Source of the DNA: an uncultured Blautia sp.
GTDB taxonomy: Bacteria; Bacillota; Clostridia; Lachnospirales; Lachnospiraceae
Assembly (NCBI GenBank): GCA_900551075.1
Contig: URVB01000051.1
Location: 1-27,239, forward strand
DNA length: 27,239 bases
Direction: 5' to 3'
Part shown: positions 1 through 8,465 of the stretch, piece after piece
Numbering within the stretch: position 1 is the first letter of the stretch
How the letters are laid out: each line of letters opens with the position of its first letter
Program-made: the position numbers and the translations under genes
Notes under the pieces: generated by a model
What the model was told of the DNA's origin: nothing
The model's input: only the letters and a program-made list of their open reading frames with translations
Database searches by the model: none

Positions 1-31
1 TATAGTATTTCTTGTTTTCCATTATACTATA
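1..31. repeat. Short perfect inverted repeat (hairpin) at the window edge
   Basis: TATAGTAT at 1-8 and ATACTATA at 24-31 are perfect reverse complements separated by 15 bases. On the minus strand the right arm overlaps a TATAAT hexamer, but no good -35 sits 16-18 bases upstream, so I do not call a promoter. The remaining bases 32-266 hold no coding region that I can support. On the minus strand, downstream of the sigma factor, every frame closes quickly. Confidence 0.35.
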
Positions 32-266
32 TCCCGGGCCAAAAGTCTTGTTTTCTGCGTGCTTTATTCAGTTTTCAATGTACAAATATTTCTATGTTAA
101 ACACCCTTTAAAGGTGATTCAACCTCATAGTTATGGTTTTTTGACTACTCTAGTTTTCGGACAGTCTCCCCCCTCAATTTTTGAGCCTTGCTTTATTTTT
201 CATGAAAATCCCTCTTTATTCCGTGTTCTGTGCCCGTTTCTATCTGCGGACCCGACGCACCCGTTC

Positions 267-800
267 TCATGGCTGCTCCAAAATTTCTCTTAATCTTGCC
301 ATTCCTCTTTTCAGCCTGGATTTTGCCGTGGGCAGAGGCACCCCCACGATTCCGGCAATTTCACGCACCCTGAAATCGCAGTAAAAACGCAGAACGATAA
401 TTTCTCTCTGTTCTTCACTTAAAAGCTTCAGCGCATCCTGCACTACCTTCGCAGTCTCTACCGTTTCCATACAGCTCTTTGGCTCAGGTATGGACAAAAT
501 ACTTTCCGAATCCGGCAGCTCCGAAGGTTTCGTGCGGAAATAATCATGACATACATTCCTTGCAATGGAAAAAAGCCAGCCTCTGAATTTTTTCCGTTCC
601 GTATATCTATGTATATATCTTGTCAGCTTCAGAAAGGTTTCCTGCGTACAGTCGTAAGCTGCTTCCGCATCTCCGATCTTATAGCGGCAGAAACAATAGA
701 CATCATCATAATATCTTCGAATCAGTACTTCCAGCATCCCGTCCCAGCCCTGCTGCACCCGGTCAATGATTTCCTCATCTGTAAGGCCTTCCGCCTGCAC
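267..800 (-). CDS. ECF-type RNA polymerase sigma factor
   Basis: This 177-residue protein has the compact two-domain layout of group 4 (ECF, SigW/RpoE-like) sigma factors. Region 2 spans about residues 24-88, with the core-binding stretch AAYDCTQETFLKL and the -10 recognition segment RGWLFSIARNVCHDYFR. Region 4 spans about residues 122-174 with a helix-turn-helix ending in PTAKSRLKRGMARLREIL. The start is GTG at 800, chosen because GGAGG lies seven bases upstream; there is no in-frame ATG near it. ECF factors direct RNA polymerase to a small stress or envelope regulon and are normally held by an anti-sigma factor encoded just downstream. Here no intact anti-sigma gene follows within the window: an ATG overlaps the stop codon (ATGA at 267-270) but its frame closes after 25 codons. 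The gene is separated from its upstream neighbour by a terminator, so it is probably its own unit. Confidence 0.9.
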   Translation of the reverse strand: MQAEGLTDEEIIDRVQQGWDGMLEVLIRRYYDDVYCFCRYKIGDAEAAYDCTQETFLKLTRYIHRYTERKKFRGWLFSIARNVCHDYFRTKPSELPDSESILSIPEPKSCMETVETAKVVQDALKLLSEEQREIIVLRFYCDFRVREIAGIVGVPLPTAKSRLKRGMARLREILEQP

Positions 801-896
801 GCTTCCACCTCCTTCATAAGACGTTTTTCATCCGGCCCCTCGGGTAACGGCCCCCGGCTTTTTACGTCTTCATATACTATAACGCCCTGCAACTGA

Positions 897-928
897 AAAA
901 GGATTCTCCCTTTCGGGAAAATCCTTTT
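897..928 (-). terminator. Intrinsic terminator of the DUF308 gene
   Basis: AAAAGGATT followed by CTCCC (897-910) pairs with GGGA and AAATCCTTTT (915-928) around a TTTC loop, with one internal mismatch. Read on the minus strand, the stem is followed by a run of U. It sits about 50 bases after the DUF308 stop codon and before the sigma factor gene. The A-run on the other side means it could work in both directions. Confidence 0.75.
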
Positions 929-977
929 CGGAGGAATCCTTTTCATTATCCACTGTATAATGCTGCCGTCTCCGGCA

Positions 978-1724
978 TCAATTGTCAAAAGAAGTATTCT
1001 GCATCCCCGGTTCTTCCTGGTCTGCCGCCTCTTCAGCAGCAGAGTCCGAATCTTTCACATCAGCAGCCTGCACTTCCTCCTGCACCTCATCCGCAGTATT
1101 CGATGGCGTTCCCTTCCATTCCTCATAAACAGGCTTTTGCAGTTCCTCTTTCGTCTCTGCTTCCGCTTCGCCGGCAAGCTTCTGAATTTCCTTTAAGCCC
1201 TTTTTCAGCAGAATCATGAATACCATATCCAAAATACCGTTACACAGCAAAACCCATCCGGCAAAAATAATGGTATATTTTATAACTGAGAAAGGATTCA
1301 CCACCAGAGTGATGCCAAGTCCGATAAAGAGCAGGCTGCCAAGCAGCAGCAGCTTCCACTCTCCCCGTTTTCTTTTTTTCAGCTTCCGGCAGCCCTGCAG
1401 GGACCAAATACTGTCAATCAAAATAAAAGCACCTAACAGAATCGGAAGAATCTTAATCACGATCTGAGGATTAAAAAACAGAAATCCTCCCAGCACAAGC
1501 AGGATAGACCCCGAAAACAAATCCAAAAGTGTGGCATTTGCCTTCTCCATAAGATAAATCATCACATGATAAAGCCCCGCTGCAATCAATACAATCCCAA
1601 AAACAACCTTACAAATGATATACACTGTTTTCACAGGCATAAAAATCAAACAAAGTCCCAAAAGTATATAAATGACAGAGGTTGCGATCTGCCCTTTTAA
1701 TATTTTTGCTATCCGTTCGCCCAT
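978..1724 (-). CDS. DUF308 (HdeD-like) integral membrane protein with acidic tail
   Basis: The frame is open up to an ATG at 1817, but the likely start is the internal ATG at 1724, beginning MGERIAKILKG, because the very strong GGAGGAGG lies immediately upstream. That gives 248 residues. There are about six hydrophobic membrane segments arranged as repeated pairs, the DUF308/HdeD pattern, with typical motifs such as GIVLIAAGLYHVMIYL and GAFILIDSIWSL. The last roughly 70 residues form a soluble tail rich in Glu, Ala and Asp. HdeD of Escherichia coli is linked to acid resistance; the function in Clostridia is not established. A candidate promoter lies just upstream at 1747-1774 and a terminator follows at 897-928, so it may be transcribed alone. 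Family assignment is by recognition of the hydrophobic pattern, not by a search. Confidence 0.75.
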   Translation of the reverse strand: MGERIAKILKGQIATSVIYILLGLCLIFMPVKTVYIICKVVFGIVLIAAGLYHVMIYLMEKANATLLDLFSGSILLVLGGFLFFNPQIVIKILPILLGAFILIDSIWSLQGCRKLKKRKRGEWKLLLLGSLLFIGLGITLVVNPFSVIKYTIIFAGWVLLCNGILDMVFMILLKKGLKEIQKLAGEAEAETKEELQKPVYEEWKGTPSNTADEVQEEVQAADVKDSDSAAEEAADQEEPGMQNTSFDN

Positions 1725-1746
1725 TTTCTCCTCCTCCCATCCTGCG

Positions 1747-1774
1747 GTTATATGATTCTTTTCCTGTTTTTCAA
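1747..1774 (-). promoter_or_regulatory. Candidate promoter for the DUF308 gene
   Basis: On the minus strand TTGAAA (1769-1774) is followed after 16 bases by TATAAC (1747-1752), each one base from consensus. Transcription would start about 15-20 bases before the GGAGGAGG of the DUF308 gene, a sensible leader length. The stretch lies inside the longer open frame, which supports the internal start at 1724. Confidence 0.4.
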
Positions 1775-1846
1775 TCCCTTTTCCGATAGTATATCGCTTT
1801 TTCTTTCTTTCGTCCATAATAATTTCCCGTTTTCAGACACTCCGCA

Positions 1847-2716
1847 TCATTTGTCCAAAACAAAATCTGCCGCTGCCCTCCAAACCTCCCGGTTCCGGCG
1901 ATAAATATCCGGAAATTCCTCCATAGGCAAGGGGCAGACCGAAACGCCCGTCTCAATCGTAACCGAAGGGATTTTGCACTTCAAAACAAAATAATCGCTT
2001 AAGCCTGCCGCATCCGCACGTTCCTTTATCGTAGAGCGAAGCTCGTAACCGGTAACTGCCGCTATCGCTTCTGCCAGCCTCCTGTCTGCCTCCAACAGCG
2101 CACCCTTACTTCCGTAGTCCCAGTAGATCAGATTACCGGAGGAATGATAAGAAATGCATGCACGAAACGGATACCTTTTTTGAAGGCGCAAAACCGCCTG
2201 TACCTCCGGCTCCTGTCCGGGAAATTCCCCTTTATATCCTTCACCGCACGGTTCCTCTGCCCCCTGATACTCCTCCCAGCCGGCATCGAAATTCCGGTTC
2301 AGGTCCACGCCCCTTGCATTTGCTTTCCAGAAACGAAACCCCGGTATCTGGCTGCGTGCTACTCCATCCGGATTTACCATAGGAATGACATGGAAGCAGC
2401 ATTCCCGCCAAAGCCTTAACCCGCCGCCTGTTTTTCCTGCACACGCTGTCTGATCAGAAGCCTTAAGATAATCCTCCATCTGACGCATAACAAGAGCAGA
2501 ATTCAGATATTCTCTTCCGTGAATTGCCGCATGAATCAGCAAATGATAAGGTGCCTCCCGGTTTCCAAGAAGCACCTCTATAATCTCACGCTTTTGTGCA
2601 GTCAGCCCCAGAACATTTTTTTGAAATGTCCCCGGATATTTCTTTTCAAATTTTGAAAGTTCGCTCTGCATCTGTTCATAGGAATAAAAAAATGGCTGCA
2701 TTGCAGAAATCCCCAT
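1847..2716 (-). CDS. M14-family zinc carboxypeptidase
   Basis: This is a 289-residue peptidase of the carboxypeptidase A/T (M14) fold. The zinc ligands are visible as H66-x-x-E69 in IHGREY and H191 in SYHSSGN, and the catalytic acid is E255 in VTIETG. NPDGV at about 115 and GVDLNRNFD at 136-144 are the usual substrate-binding signatures. No signal peptide is present, so it probably acts in the cytoplasm. Relatives in Firmicutes include gamma-D-glutamyl-meso-diaminopimelate peptidases that trim muropeptides, and that is the best guess here. The start is uncertain: ATG at 2716 (with GAAAGG 12 bases upstream) or ATG at 2701 (with GGGG nine bases upstream). It lies 170 bases after the YfhO gene and 122 bases before the DUF308 start. 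Confidence 0.87.
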   Translation of the reverse strand: MGISAMQPFFYSYEQMQSELSKFEKKYPGTFQKNVLGLTAQKREIIEVLLGNREAPYHLLIHAAIHGREYLNSALVMRQMEDYLKASDQTACAGKTGGGLRLWRECCFHVIPMVNPDGVARSQIPGFRFWKANARGVDLNRNFDAGWEEYQGAEEPCGEGYKGEFPGQEPEVQAVLRLQKRYPFRACISYHSSGNLIYWDYGSKGALLEADRRLAEAIAAVTGYELRSTIKERADAAGLSDYFVLKCKIPSVTIETGVSVCPLPMEEFPDIYRRNREVWRAAADFVLDK

Positions 2717-2803
2717 TCTGAATTCCGGCCTTTCTTCAGTTTATTCTGCAGGGACAAATTTCAGTACTGCCGTATTTGCATACTCACACGGTCCGGGCCG
2801 CAT

Positions 2804-2919
2804 CCTTCTTTTGTCCGTTATTCTCAGTCCGCGTTCCTTCTTTTGTCTCTTATTCTCAGTCCGCGTTCCTTCTTCTGTCCCTTATTCTCAGTCCGCGTTC
2901 CTTCTTCTGTCTCTTATTA
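2804..2919. repeat. 32-base tandem direct repeats, about 3.6 copies
   Basis: Copies run 2804-2835, 2836-2867, 2868-2899 and a partial copy from 2900 to about 2919, differing at only a few positions. Each unit begins CCTTCTT and ends CAGTCCGCGTT. The partial copy and part of the third lie inside the 3' end of the YfhO gene. On the minus strand every unit can spell the same final codons (Arg-Arg-Asn-Ala-Asp) plus TGA, so the array looks like repeated duplication of that gene's last 32 bases into the spacer. Confidence 0.9.
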
Positions 2920-5641
2920 TGAGAAACAGGAAAATACTGCAGCCGATCACAGACAGCAAAATACCGTGCTCTAAGAACGGAGTCCGGTATACCATTTTGA
3001 TATCATGATGCCCGGCTTCCAGCTCAAAGCCCATAAAAGCGGTATTGACCTTCTGTATTTCCGTCTCCTCTCCATCCACATAGGCAGTCCAGCCCTTGCT
3101 GTACGGAACAGAAATACAGAGCAGCTTTTGCTCATCCAGCTCAATATCACCGACAATGTAGTTTCCATCTACAGCCGCATTCTCCAGTACATTCTCTCTG
3201 CGCGCCTTAACAAAGGTATCAATGCCGTCCAACGGCTGTGTTACAATGGATAAATTATCAAAGGTATATCTTCCGGGTTTTTCCAGGGTTATGGTGATTT
3301 TTCCATCCTCTGTACGGTTTTCTCCGAGATTCAGCAAAAAATCATGGCGTCCGCAGTAATAATTGTCCTTTGCATTGCGCACATTCGCATACTTATGAAT
3401 GCTCCCGTACGACACTTTTAAAAGGGAGTCCGACAGCGCCTCCAGATATTGGTCTGCCTGCTTAAGACTTTGTTTTTCCTCACTGCTCATCGCTTCCAGC
3501 TCAGCCTCAGAATACCTTTCGCTTTTGGTGATTCCGTCATAATGAACATTCTTAAGAAGCAGATAAGCTTCCCCCTTTGAAAGCTCCGGCACCGTCAATG
3601 TTACAACACTGTTCTTCTCTGTGACATACCATTCATTCTCTTTGGTGACTGTAACGTTCTCTCCGGGCTCCAGGTCATATTCCGCTTCCTGATCTGTAAA
3701 TACAGGCTTACATTCCGGAAGCCGGCTTTCCTCCACAACGGCCCCCTGCAAAAGCGCCTGCTGCTTTTCCAATGCAGTCATTTTCTCATATGCTTCTCTG
3801 GTAATTACGGAATCATACGTATAACCCAGGGGCAGGGTATCCTCATTCATATAAACATTAGAATCCACTGTTTCCGCAGCCTTTTTATCAAATATAGAAG
3901 GAACATAGCTCTCCTTGTTCTTCTGGACGCCAAAATATTTTACGGAAAACAGCAGCTCCAGAAACGTACGCTCATCCAGGCCATCAAACTGCTGCTCCAT
4001 GGAATTTTCTTTCCACATTTCTCTGAAAAACTCACTGACCACAGGGTTCGGCAGGCTGTAATAGCACTGCACGCCATTCAAGCCATAATGCAGAGATGCA
4101 TTCCGGGTACCGAGAGGATTCCTCTCGTCGTATCTCCAGAAAGAATCATCCAAAATACCTGCGACTGCATTTTCCGTCTGACTGCTTTCGACGGACTGAA
4201 GCACCTTCCCCCAATCAGCATACATATCCGCATCCAGATATCCCGGTGCAAACTGCCCATACAGGCTTACGCTTAAATTGGCCGCTATGCAAGCCCCTGC
4301 CAGCAGATGCCAAAGCACCTCTGATTGAATAATCATGCGGCAGGACAATATCATGACAAAGACAACTGCGAGAAAAAGAACCGCAACCGTGTTGCTCATC
4401 CTCTCCCTGGGTATGATATAGGACAGCAGAATATAAACAATTGCAACCGCCGCAAATTTTAATTTTTCTTTCTTCCCCAGCTCCCGGAAAACGGGATATT
4501 CCACAACAAATATATAGGCCATCAGCATAGCAAATGCCCAGGTCCATCTATTCGCGGGATACGAAAATCCATTCATCATATGCGCGGCAGCCGGAAGCAT
4601 GCAGAACAGGAGCAATAACACCAGCCCGCCCAAAAGTGCCTTCTCTTCTTTCTTTTTCTTCCTGGAAATGAGAAGAAGCGCGGCCATAACCGCAAACGCG
4701 GCAAAGCCCAGCCGGATCCAGTAAGGTCCTTCCTGAGCCCCTGAATTCACATATCCCAGGAAATTCCGATAATAGCTTTCTTTATAGAGAAGCGGTATAT
4801 CATTGGATACGCCGGAACGTTCCGATCCGAAAAATGTTGCCAGCACAGGAAACAGAACCGGCATTGCAAGCAAAACACCTGTCATAAAATATCCAAGGAA
4901 TTTAAAAAACCAGGAAAACACATTTTTTACGCTTCGCTTATCAATGACCACAAAATACCGGAATGCAGCATAAAGAAACATAAAAATACACAGCATATAA
5001 AAGAAATAAAAATTGCTCAAGGCTGCGATTGACGTCATTCCCATAAACAAGTACGGCTTTTCTTTTTTATAAATCTTATCAATCCCTAATAACAAAAGCG
5101 GAAGATAGATCATCGGATTGATAAAATACGGATGCTTCACCGCTGCATATGTTTGATAATTTGCAAAAATATAAATCAGGCTTCCAAACAGAACCGCCAT
5201 TCTTCCGTGCTTATGATAAAAACAATATACGGAAAAAGAGATTCCGGACAGATAGCAGCGCAGCAAAATCAGTCCCACATATAAATATTCCGTGTAACGC
5301 ACGGGTACAAACACCGAAAGCAGATTCAGCGGATCACCGATCGTATAATAGTGAAATGTGGTAAGAATATCTCCCCCTGCGCCGATACTGAAGTTCCACA
5401 TCGGAACGGACAGCTTATGTTCTGCAAAGAGATGCTGAAACATCTCTCTCAGATACTCACCATAATATGCCAGCACATTCCAATGCTGTGTAAACCCATC
5501 ATATTTCCAAAGAAAAGTTTTTCCGGATGCCCGAAGGAGAAGCACCCAGAAGGCGATCAAACAGCCGGAGCTCAATGTATATGCCAGAATAAATATGGTC
5601 TTTTTGTATTTGCATGCACGAAGTCTCTCATATATATTCAC
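2888..5641 (-). CDS. YfhO-family large membrane protein (GT-C-like)
   Basis: This is a protein of about 917 residues with a dozen or more membrane helices in its first two thirds, followed by a soluble extracellular portion and a final helix (HGILLSVIGCSIFLFLII) near the C terminus. The layout and early motifs (LWKYDGFTQHW, TFHYYTIGDPLNLLS) match the YfhO family, which resembles GT-C glycosyltransferases. Bacillus YfhO acts in glycosylation of lipoteichoic acid. Here the likely role is transfer of a sugar from a lipid carrier outside the membrane, but the acceptor is unknown. I place the start at GTG 5641, beginning VNIYERLRACK, because GGGAGG lies nine bases upstream; an ATG at 5692 is in frame but lacks a comparable site. 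The gene has its own promoter and lies 150 bases beyond the end of the polysaccharide operon. Confidence 0.85.
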   Translation of the reverse strand: MNIYERLRACKYKKTIFILAYTLSSGCLIAFWVLLLRASGKTFLWKYDGFTQHWNVLAYYGEYLREMFQHLFAEHKLSVPMWNFSIGAGGDILTTFHYYTIGDPLNLLSVFVPVRYTEYLYVGLILLRCYLSGISFSVYCFYHKHGRMAVLFGSLIYIFANYQTYAAVKHPYFINPMIYLPLLLLGIDKIYKKEKPYLFMGMTSIAALSNFYFFYMLCIFMFLYAAFRYFVVIDKRSVKNVFSWFFKFLGYFMTGVLLAMPVLFPVLATFFGSERSGVSNDIPLLYKESYYRNFLGYVNSGAQEGPYWIRLGFAAFAVMAALLLISRKKKKEEKALLGGLVLLLLFCMLPAAAHMMNGFSYPANRWTWAFAMLMAYIFVVEYPVFRELGKKEKLKFAAVAIVYILLSYIIPRERMSNTVAVLFLAVVFVMILSCRMIIQSEVLWHLLAGACIAANLSVSLYGQFAPGYLDADMYADWGKVLQSVESSQTENAVAGILDDSFWRYDERNPLGTRNASLHYGLNGVQCYYSLPNPVVSEFFREMWKENSMEQQFDGLDERTFLELLFSVKYFGVQKNKESYVPSIFDKKAAETVDSNVYMNEDTLPLGYTYDSVITREAYEKMTALEKQQALLQGAVVEESRLPECKPVFTDQEAEYDLEPGENVTVTKENEWYVTEKNSVVTLTVPELSKGEAYLLLKNVHYDGITKSERYSEAELEAMSSEEKQSLKQADQYLEALSDSLLKVSYGSIHKYANVRNAKDNYYCGRHDFLLNLGENRTEDGKITITLEKPGRYTFDNLSIVTQPLDGIDTFVKARRENVLENAAVDGNYIVGDIELDEQKLLCISVPYSKGWTAYVDGEETEIQKVNTAFMGFELEAGHHDIKMVYRTPFLEHGILLSVIGCSIFLFLIIRDRRRNAD

Positions 5642-5743
5642 TTGCTCTTCCTCCCGATTATTTAAGAACATATGGAATCGCAAGCTGTTCAAGTTATTTA
5701 TTGCGGTTCCTTATATGTTCCTGAATCACAAAATGCCATAAAA

Positions 5744-5772
5744 ATTATACAGCACTTGCCGGGAGTTATCAA
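5744..5772 (-). promoter_or_regulatory. Strong sigma-A-type promoter for the YfhO gene
   Basis: On the minus strand TTGATA (5767-5772) is followed after exactly 17 bases by TATAAT (5744-5749). This is a near-perfect housekeeping promoter placed about 100 bases before the GTG start of the YfhO gene, in the gap after the UDP-galactopyranose mutase gene. It implies expression of YfhO independent of the upstream operon. Confidence 0.75.
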
Positions 5773-5791
5773 CAGCTTTCCCGCAGTGACT

Positions 5792-6913
5792 TTACCATTC
5801 ACACAATTCTCTATCACACAATTCCAAAGCAGATGCTATTACCTGATCCATATCATAATATTTATATTCGCCAAGTCTTCCACCGAAAATGACATTTTCC
5901 TCAGCATCCGCAAGCTTCTTATATTCAGCATACAGCTTCCCGTTTTTTTCGTCGTTCACCGGATAGTATGGCTCATCTCCCGGTTTCCATTCAGAAGAAT
6001 ATTCGCGGCTGATGACTGTCTTCGGAAGCTCATCTCCATTCTCATCCCTGCCGAACTCAAACCACTTGTGTTCAATAATTCTGGTAAAGGGTGTCTCACG
6101 ATCTGTGTAGTTCACTGCTGCATTCCCCTGAAAGTTCGGCATATCCAACACCTGGTTCTCGAATCGGACGGATCTATATTCAAGACTGCCAAGCGCATAG
6201 TCAAAGTATGCGTCGATAGCGCCAGTATAAATGACCTTTTCAGCCATTGCATCATATGCTTCTTTGTTCTTAAGATAATCTGCACCAAGCCTTACCTCAA
6301 TGCCTTCAAGAATATTCGCAACCATCTTTGTATAGCCGCCGACCGGAATCCCCTGATACAAAGCGTTGAAATAATTGTTGTCAAATGTAAGGCGTACCGG
6401 CAGCCTTCTTATGATAAATGCAGGAAGCTCTTTGCAATCACGCCCCCACTGCTTCTCAGTGTAGCCCTTAACAAGCTTTTCATAAATATCCCGGCCAACA
6501 AGAGAAATTGCCTGCTCTTCCAGATTTTGGGGCTCACCTGTAATCTCCTTCTTCTGCTCTTCTATTTTTGCTGCTGCCTCTTCCGGAGTTACAACACCCC
6601 ACATCTTATTGAACGTATACATATTGAACGGCATGGAATACAGCTCACCCCTATAATTTGCTACCGGTGAATTGGTGAAACGGTTGAATGCGGCAAACTG
6701 CGTAATATAATTCCACACCTTTGTATCATTGGTGTGAAAAATATGCGCTCCATATTTATGGACATTGATACCTTCCATCTTTTCTGTATAAATATTACCT
6801 CCAATATTTGGTCTTTTATCAATTACAAACACAGATCTGCCGGCTGCTTTTGCTTCATGTGCAAAAACCGCGCCGTATAGACCAGTACCTACTACTAAAT
6901 AATCGTATTTCAT
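5792..6913 (-). CDS. glf: UDP-galactopyranose mutase
   Basis: This 373-residue flavoenzyme interconverts UDP-galactopyranose and UDP-galactofuranose, supplying the donor for galactofuranose residues. The N terminus carries the FAD-binding Rossmann motif (VVGTGLYGAVFAHEA, residues 6-20), followed by IGGNIYTE and the family-typical KYGAHIFHT and FNRFTNSPVA. Length matches bacterial Glf proteins (about 365-390). The ATG at 6913 follows AAAGGAAAA. It is the last gene of the polysaccharide operon, 46 bases after the flippase gene. One of the operon's glycosyltransferases should therefore be a galactofuranosyltransferase, although which one cannot be told. Confidence in the assignment is very high. 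Confidence 0.97.
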   Translation of the reverse strand: MKYDYLVVGTGLYGAVFAHEAKAAGRSVFVIDKRPNIGGNIYTEKMEGINVHKYGAHIFHTNDTKVWNYITQFAAFNRFTNSPVANYRGELYSMPFNMYTFNKMWGVVTPEEAAAKIEEQKKEITGEPQNLEEQAISLVGRDIYEKLVKGYTEKQWGRDCKELPAFIIRRLPVRLTFDNNYFNALYQGIPVGGYTKMVANILEGIEVRLGADYLKNKEAYDAMAEKVIYTGAIDAYFDYALGSLEYRSVRFENQVLDMPNFQGNAAVNYTDRETPFTRIIEHKWFEFGRDENGDELPKTVISREYSSEWKPGDEPYYPVNDEKNGKLYAEYKKLADAEENVIFGGRLGEYKYYDMDQVIASALELCDRELCEW

Positions 6914-6959
6914 TTGTATGTTTTCCTTTCTGACTTTTACTTGTGAACTTAATTTGATA

Positions 6960-8399
6960 TTATCTCATTTTGACCTGTGCAATTTTTCTTACTCCCACTA
7001 GCACAACCTCATTTTTAAGAAATAACAGAGCCGCAAAATACGATAGAACAGCAGTGGAAACAAGCAGTAAAAATCCGATAAATGACAATGGCAATATTAA
7101 TTTGAGCGCCTCCACCAATAGCACCATCACAATCAGCGCCGCTGCTTCACTTAACCAAAAGTGCCTTGTTATCTTCAATTTATATTGCTTTACTGCTGCT
7201 ATAACCTGAATGATCATAACACTTAATTCAGCAATTACTGATGCAATCGCAGCGCCGTTTTGGTCAAAAAACGGAATCAAAATCCAATTCAAGCTAAAGT
7301 TAATAATTATTCCAACTATTATTGACAGCAGAATTACCTTTTCTTTCCCCAATGCAATCAAAATTATCTGTCCAAGGAAATAGGCAATCGAAAAAATCAT
7401 CACTAACGGGCTCAAAATTCTCAATGTAAGACCCACTGCCTCAAAAGCCGGGCCAAACAGCACATATACGATATAATCAGAAGCCGTCATAAGTCCGACT
7501 GCACTTGGAAGTCCCAACAAAACAATAAATTTTGTTCCCTGGCTCAACAGCTTATTTAAATTTGTTTTATCCCCCAACTTTATGTAGAGGCTAATCTTAG
7601 GACAGAATGTAGCCACCGCAGCAATTGCCAGAGAATAAACCATGCGAACGATCTTTACAGCATTTGAATAGTATCCCACTGAAATCTCTCCATGAAAGAA
7701 TTCAATCATCACCGTATCTAATATCGTATGAATTTCTGTCGCAATAGACGATGCCAGCAAAATAAATACCGGTTTCAGGTGCTGGCGTATATTTAATTTA
7801 TATCTGTCGATTTTTATATAACGGACTGCTCTAAAGGTATTCAATATATAGTTTCCCGCAATTGCAATGCAGAGAATAAGCGCATATTTTACATAATCCT
7901 CCGGCTTTTTAACAAATACAAGAATCAAGCCAAATGAGATAATTTTTACAATGACACTGCGTGTTGCAATATAGCTGTATTCCTCAATCCCCTGATAAAA
8001 CCAATCAATATTGCAGATGTTTAATATCAGAGCAATTCCCATTACATTAAACAGAAGTTTCTTGTCTGAAAAGTATGGTAAATGATTAACCAAAAGATAA
8101 TATGCAAGGATACATACAGAAGTAGAAATAAAGTTTATTGTAAATAATTCACAAAAAGCTTTACTTCTGCCCTCAGGAGAGCTTTGATTCTGTCCTATTG
8201 TCTTCACACCATAGCTTGGCAGCCCCAAATATGCAAAAGTCACAAAATATGTTACGATTGCATTTGCATAGGCTACCAAACCCACACTCTGAGGCATTAA
8301 TACCCTTGCCGTATATGCTGTAGTAATCAACGGAAACAGCGTAATAAAGCCCCTGTATACCATATTAAATAATGAGTTTCTAGCTATTTTTTTGTCCAT
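6960..8399 (-). CDS. wzx: Wzx-type polysaccharide flippase
   Basis: This 479-residue membrane protein has 12-14 hydrophobic segments across its length and a polysaccharide transporter (MOP superfamily) N terminus: RNSLFNMVYRGFITLFPL followed by TAYTARVL. Family members flip undecaprenyl-diphosphate-linked oligosaccharide repeat units from the inner to the outer face of the membrane. The start follows AGAAGGA with good spacing. It lies between the polymerase gene and glf, a common order in Wzx/Wzy loci. The gene symbol is by family and context; substrate specificity cannot be read from the sequence. Confidence 0.93.
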   Translation of the reverse strand: MDKKIARNSLFNMVYRGFITLFPLITTAYTARVLMPQSVGLVAYANAIVTYFVTFAYLGLPSYGVKTIGQNQSSPEGRSKAFCELFTINFISTSVCILAYYLLVNHLPYFSDKKLLFNVMGIALILNICNIDWFYQGIEEYSYIATRSVIVKIISFGLILVFVKKPEDYVKYALILCIAIAGNYILNTFRAVRYIKIDRYKLNIRQHLKPVFILLASSIATEIHTILDTVMIEFFHGEISVGYYSNAVKIVRMVYSLAIAAVATFCPKISLYIKLGDKTNLNKLLSQGTKFIVLLGLPSAVGLMTASDYIVYVLFGPAFEAVGLTLRILSPLVMIFSIAYFLGQIILIALGKEKVILLSIIVGIIINFSLNWILIPFFDQNGAAIASVIAELSVMIIQVIAAVKQYKLKITRHFWLSEAAALIVMVLLVEALKLILPLSFIGFLLLVSTAVLSYFAALLFLKNEVVLVGVRKIAQVKMR

Positions 8400-8465
8400 T
8401 TAAGTTCCTTCTTTTCAGTTAATACCATATGACATCATACCGCCCATAACAAATTTGTATTGCTG

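Noticed and set aside
193..270. Small minus-strand frame starting at ATGA overlapping the sigma factor stop, as if an anti-sigma factor
   Set aside because: It closes after 25 codons and has no zinc-finger or membrane motif. It may be a remnant, but nothing in the sequence proves that.
722..988. An 88-codon minus-strand frame upstream of and overlapping the sigma factor
   Set aside because: It overlaps the well-supported sigma factor start, runs through the terminator hairpin at 897-928 and shows no recognisable protein pattern.
2804..2919. CRISPR-like array
   Set aside because: The repeats are contiguous with no spacers, only 32 bases long including the part of a coding end, and no cas genes are nearby.
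5761..5791. Terminator after glf
   Set aside because: GCGGGA and TCCCGGC can pair on the minus strand, but no U-run follows and the sequence overlaps the YfhO promoter.
5672..6670. Long plus-strand open frame of 332 codons opposite the UDP-galactopyranose mutase
   Set aside because: It is a shadow of the strongly recognised glf gene, with no ribosome-binding site and no domain pattern.
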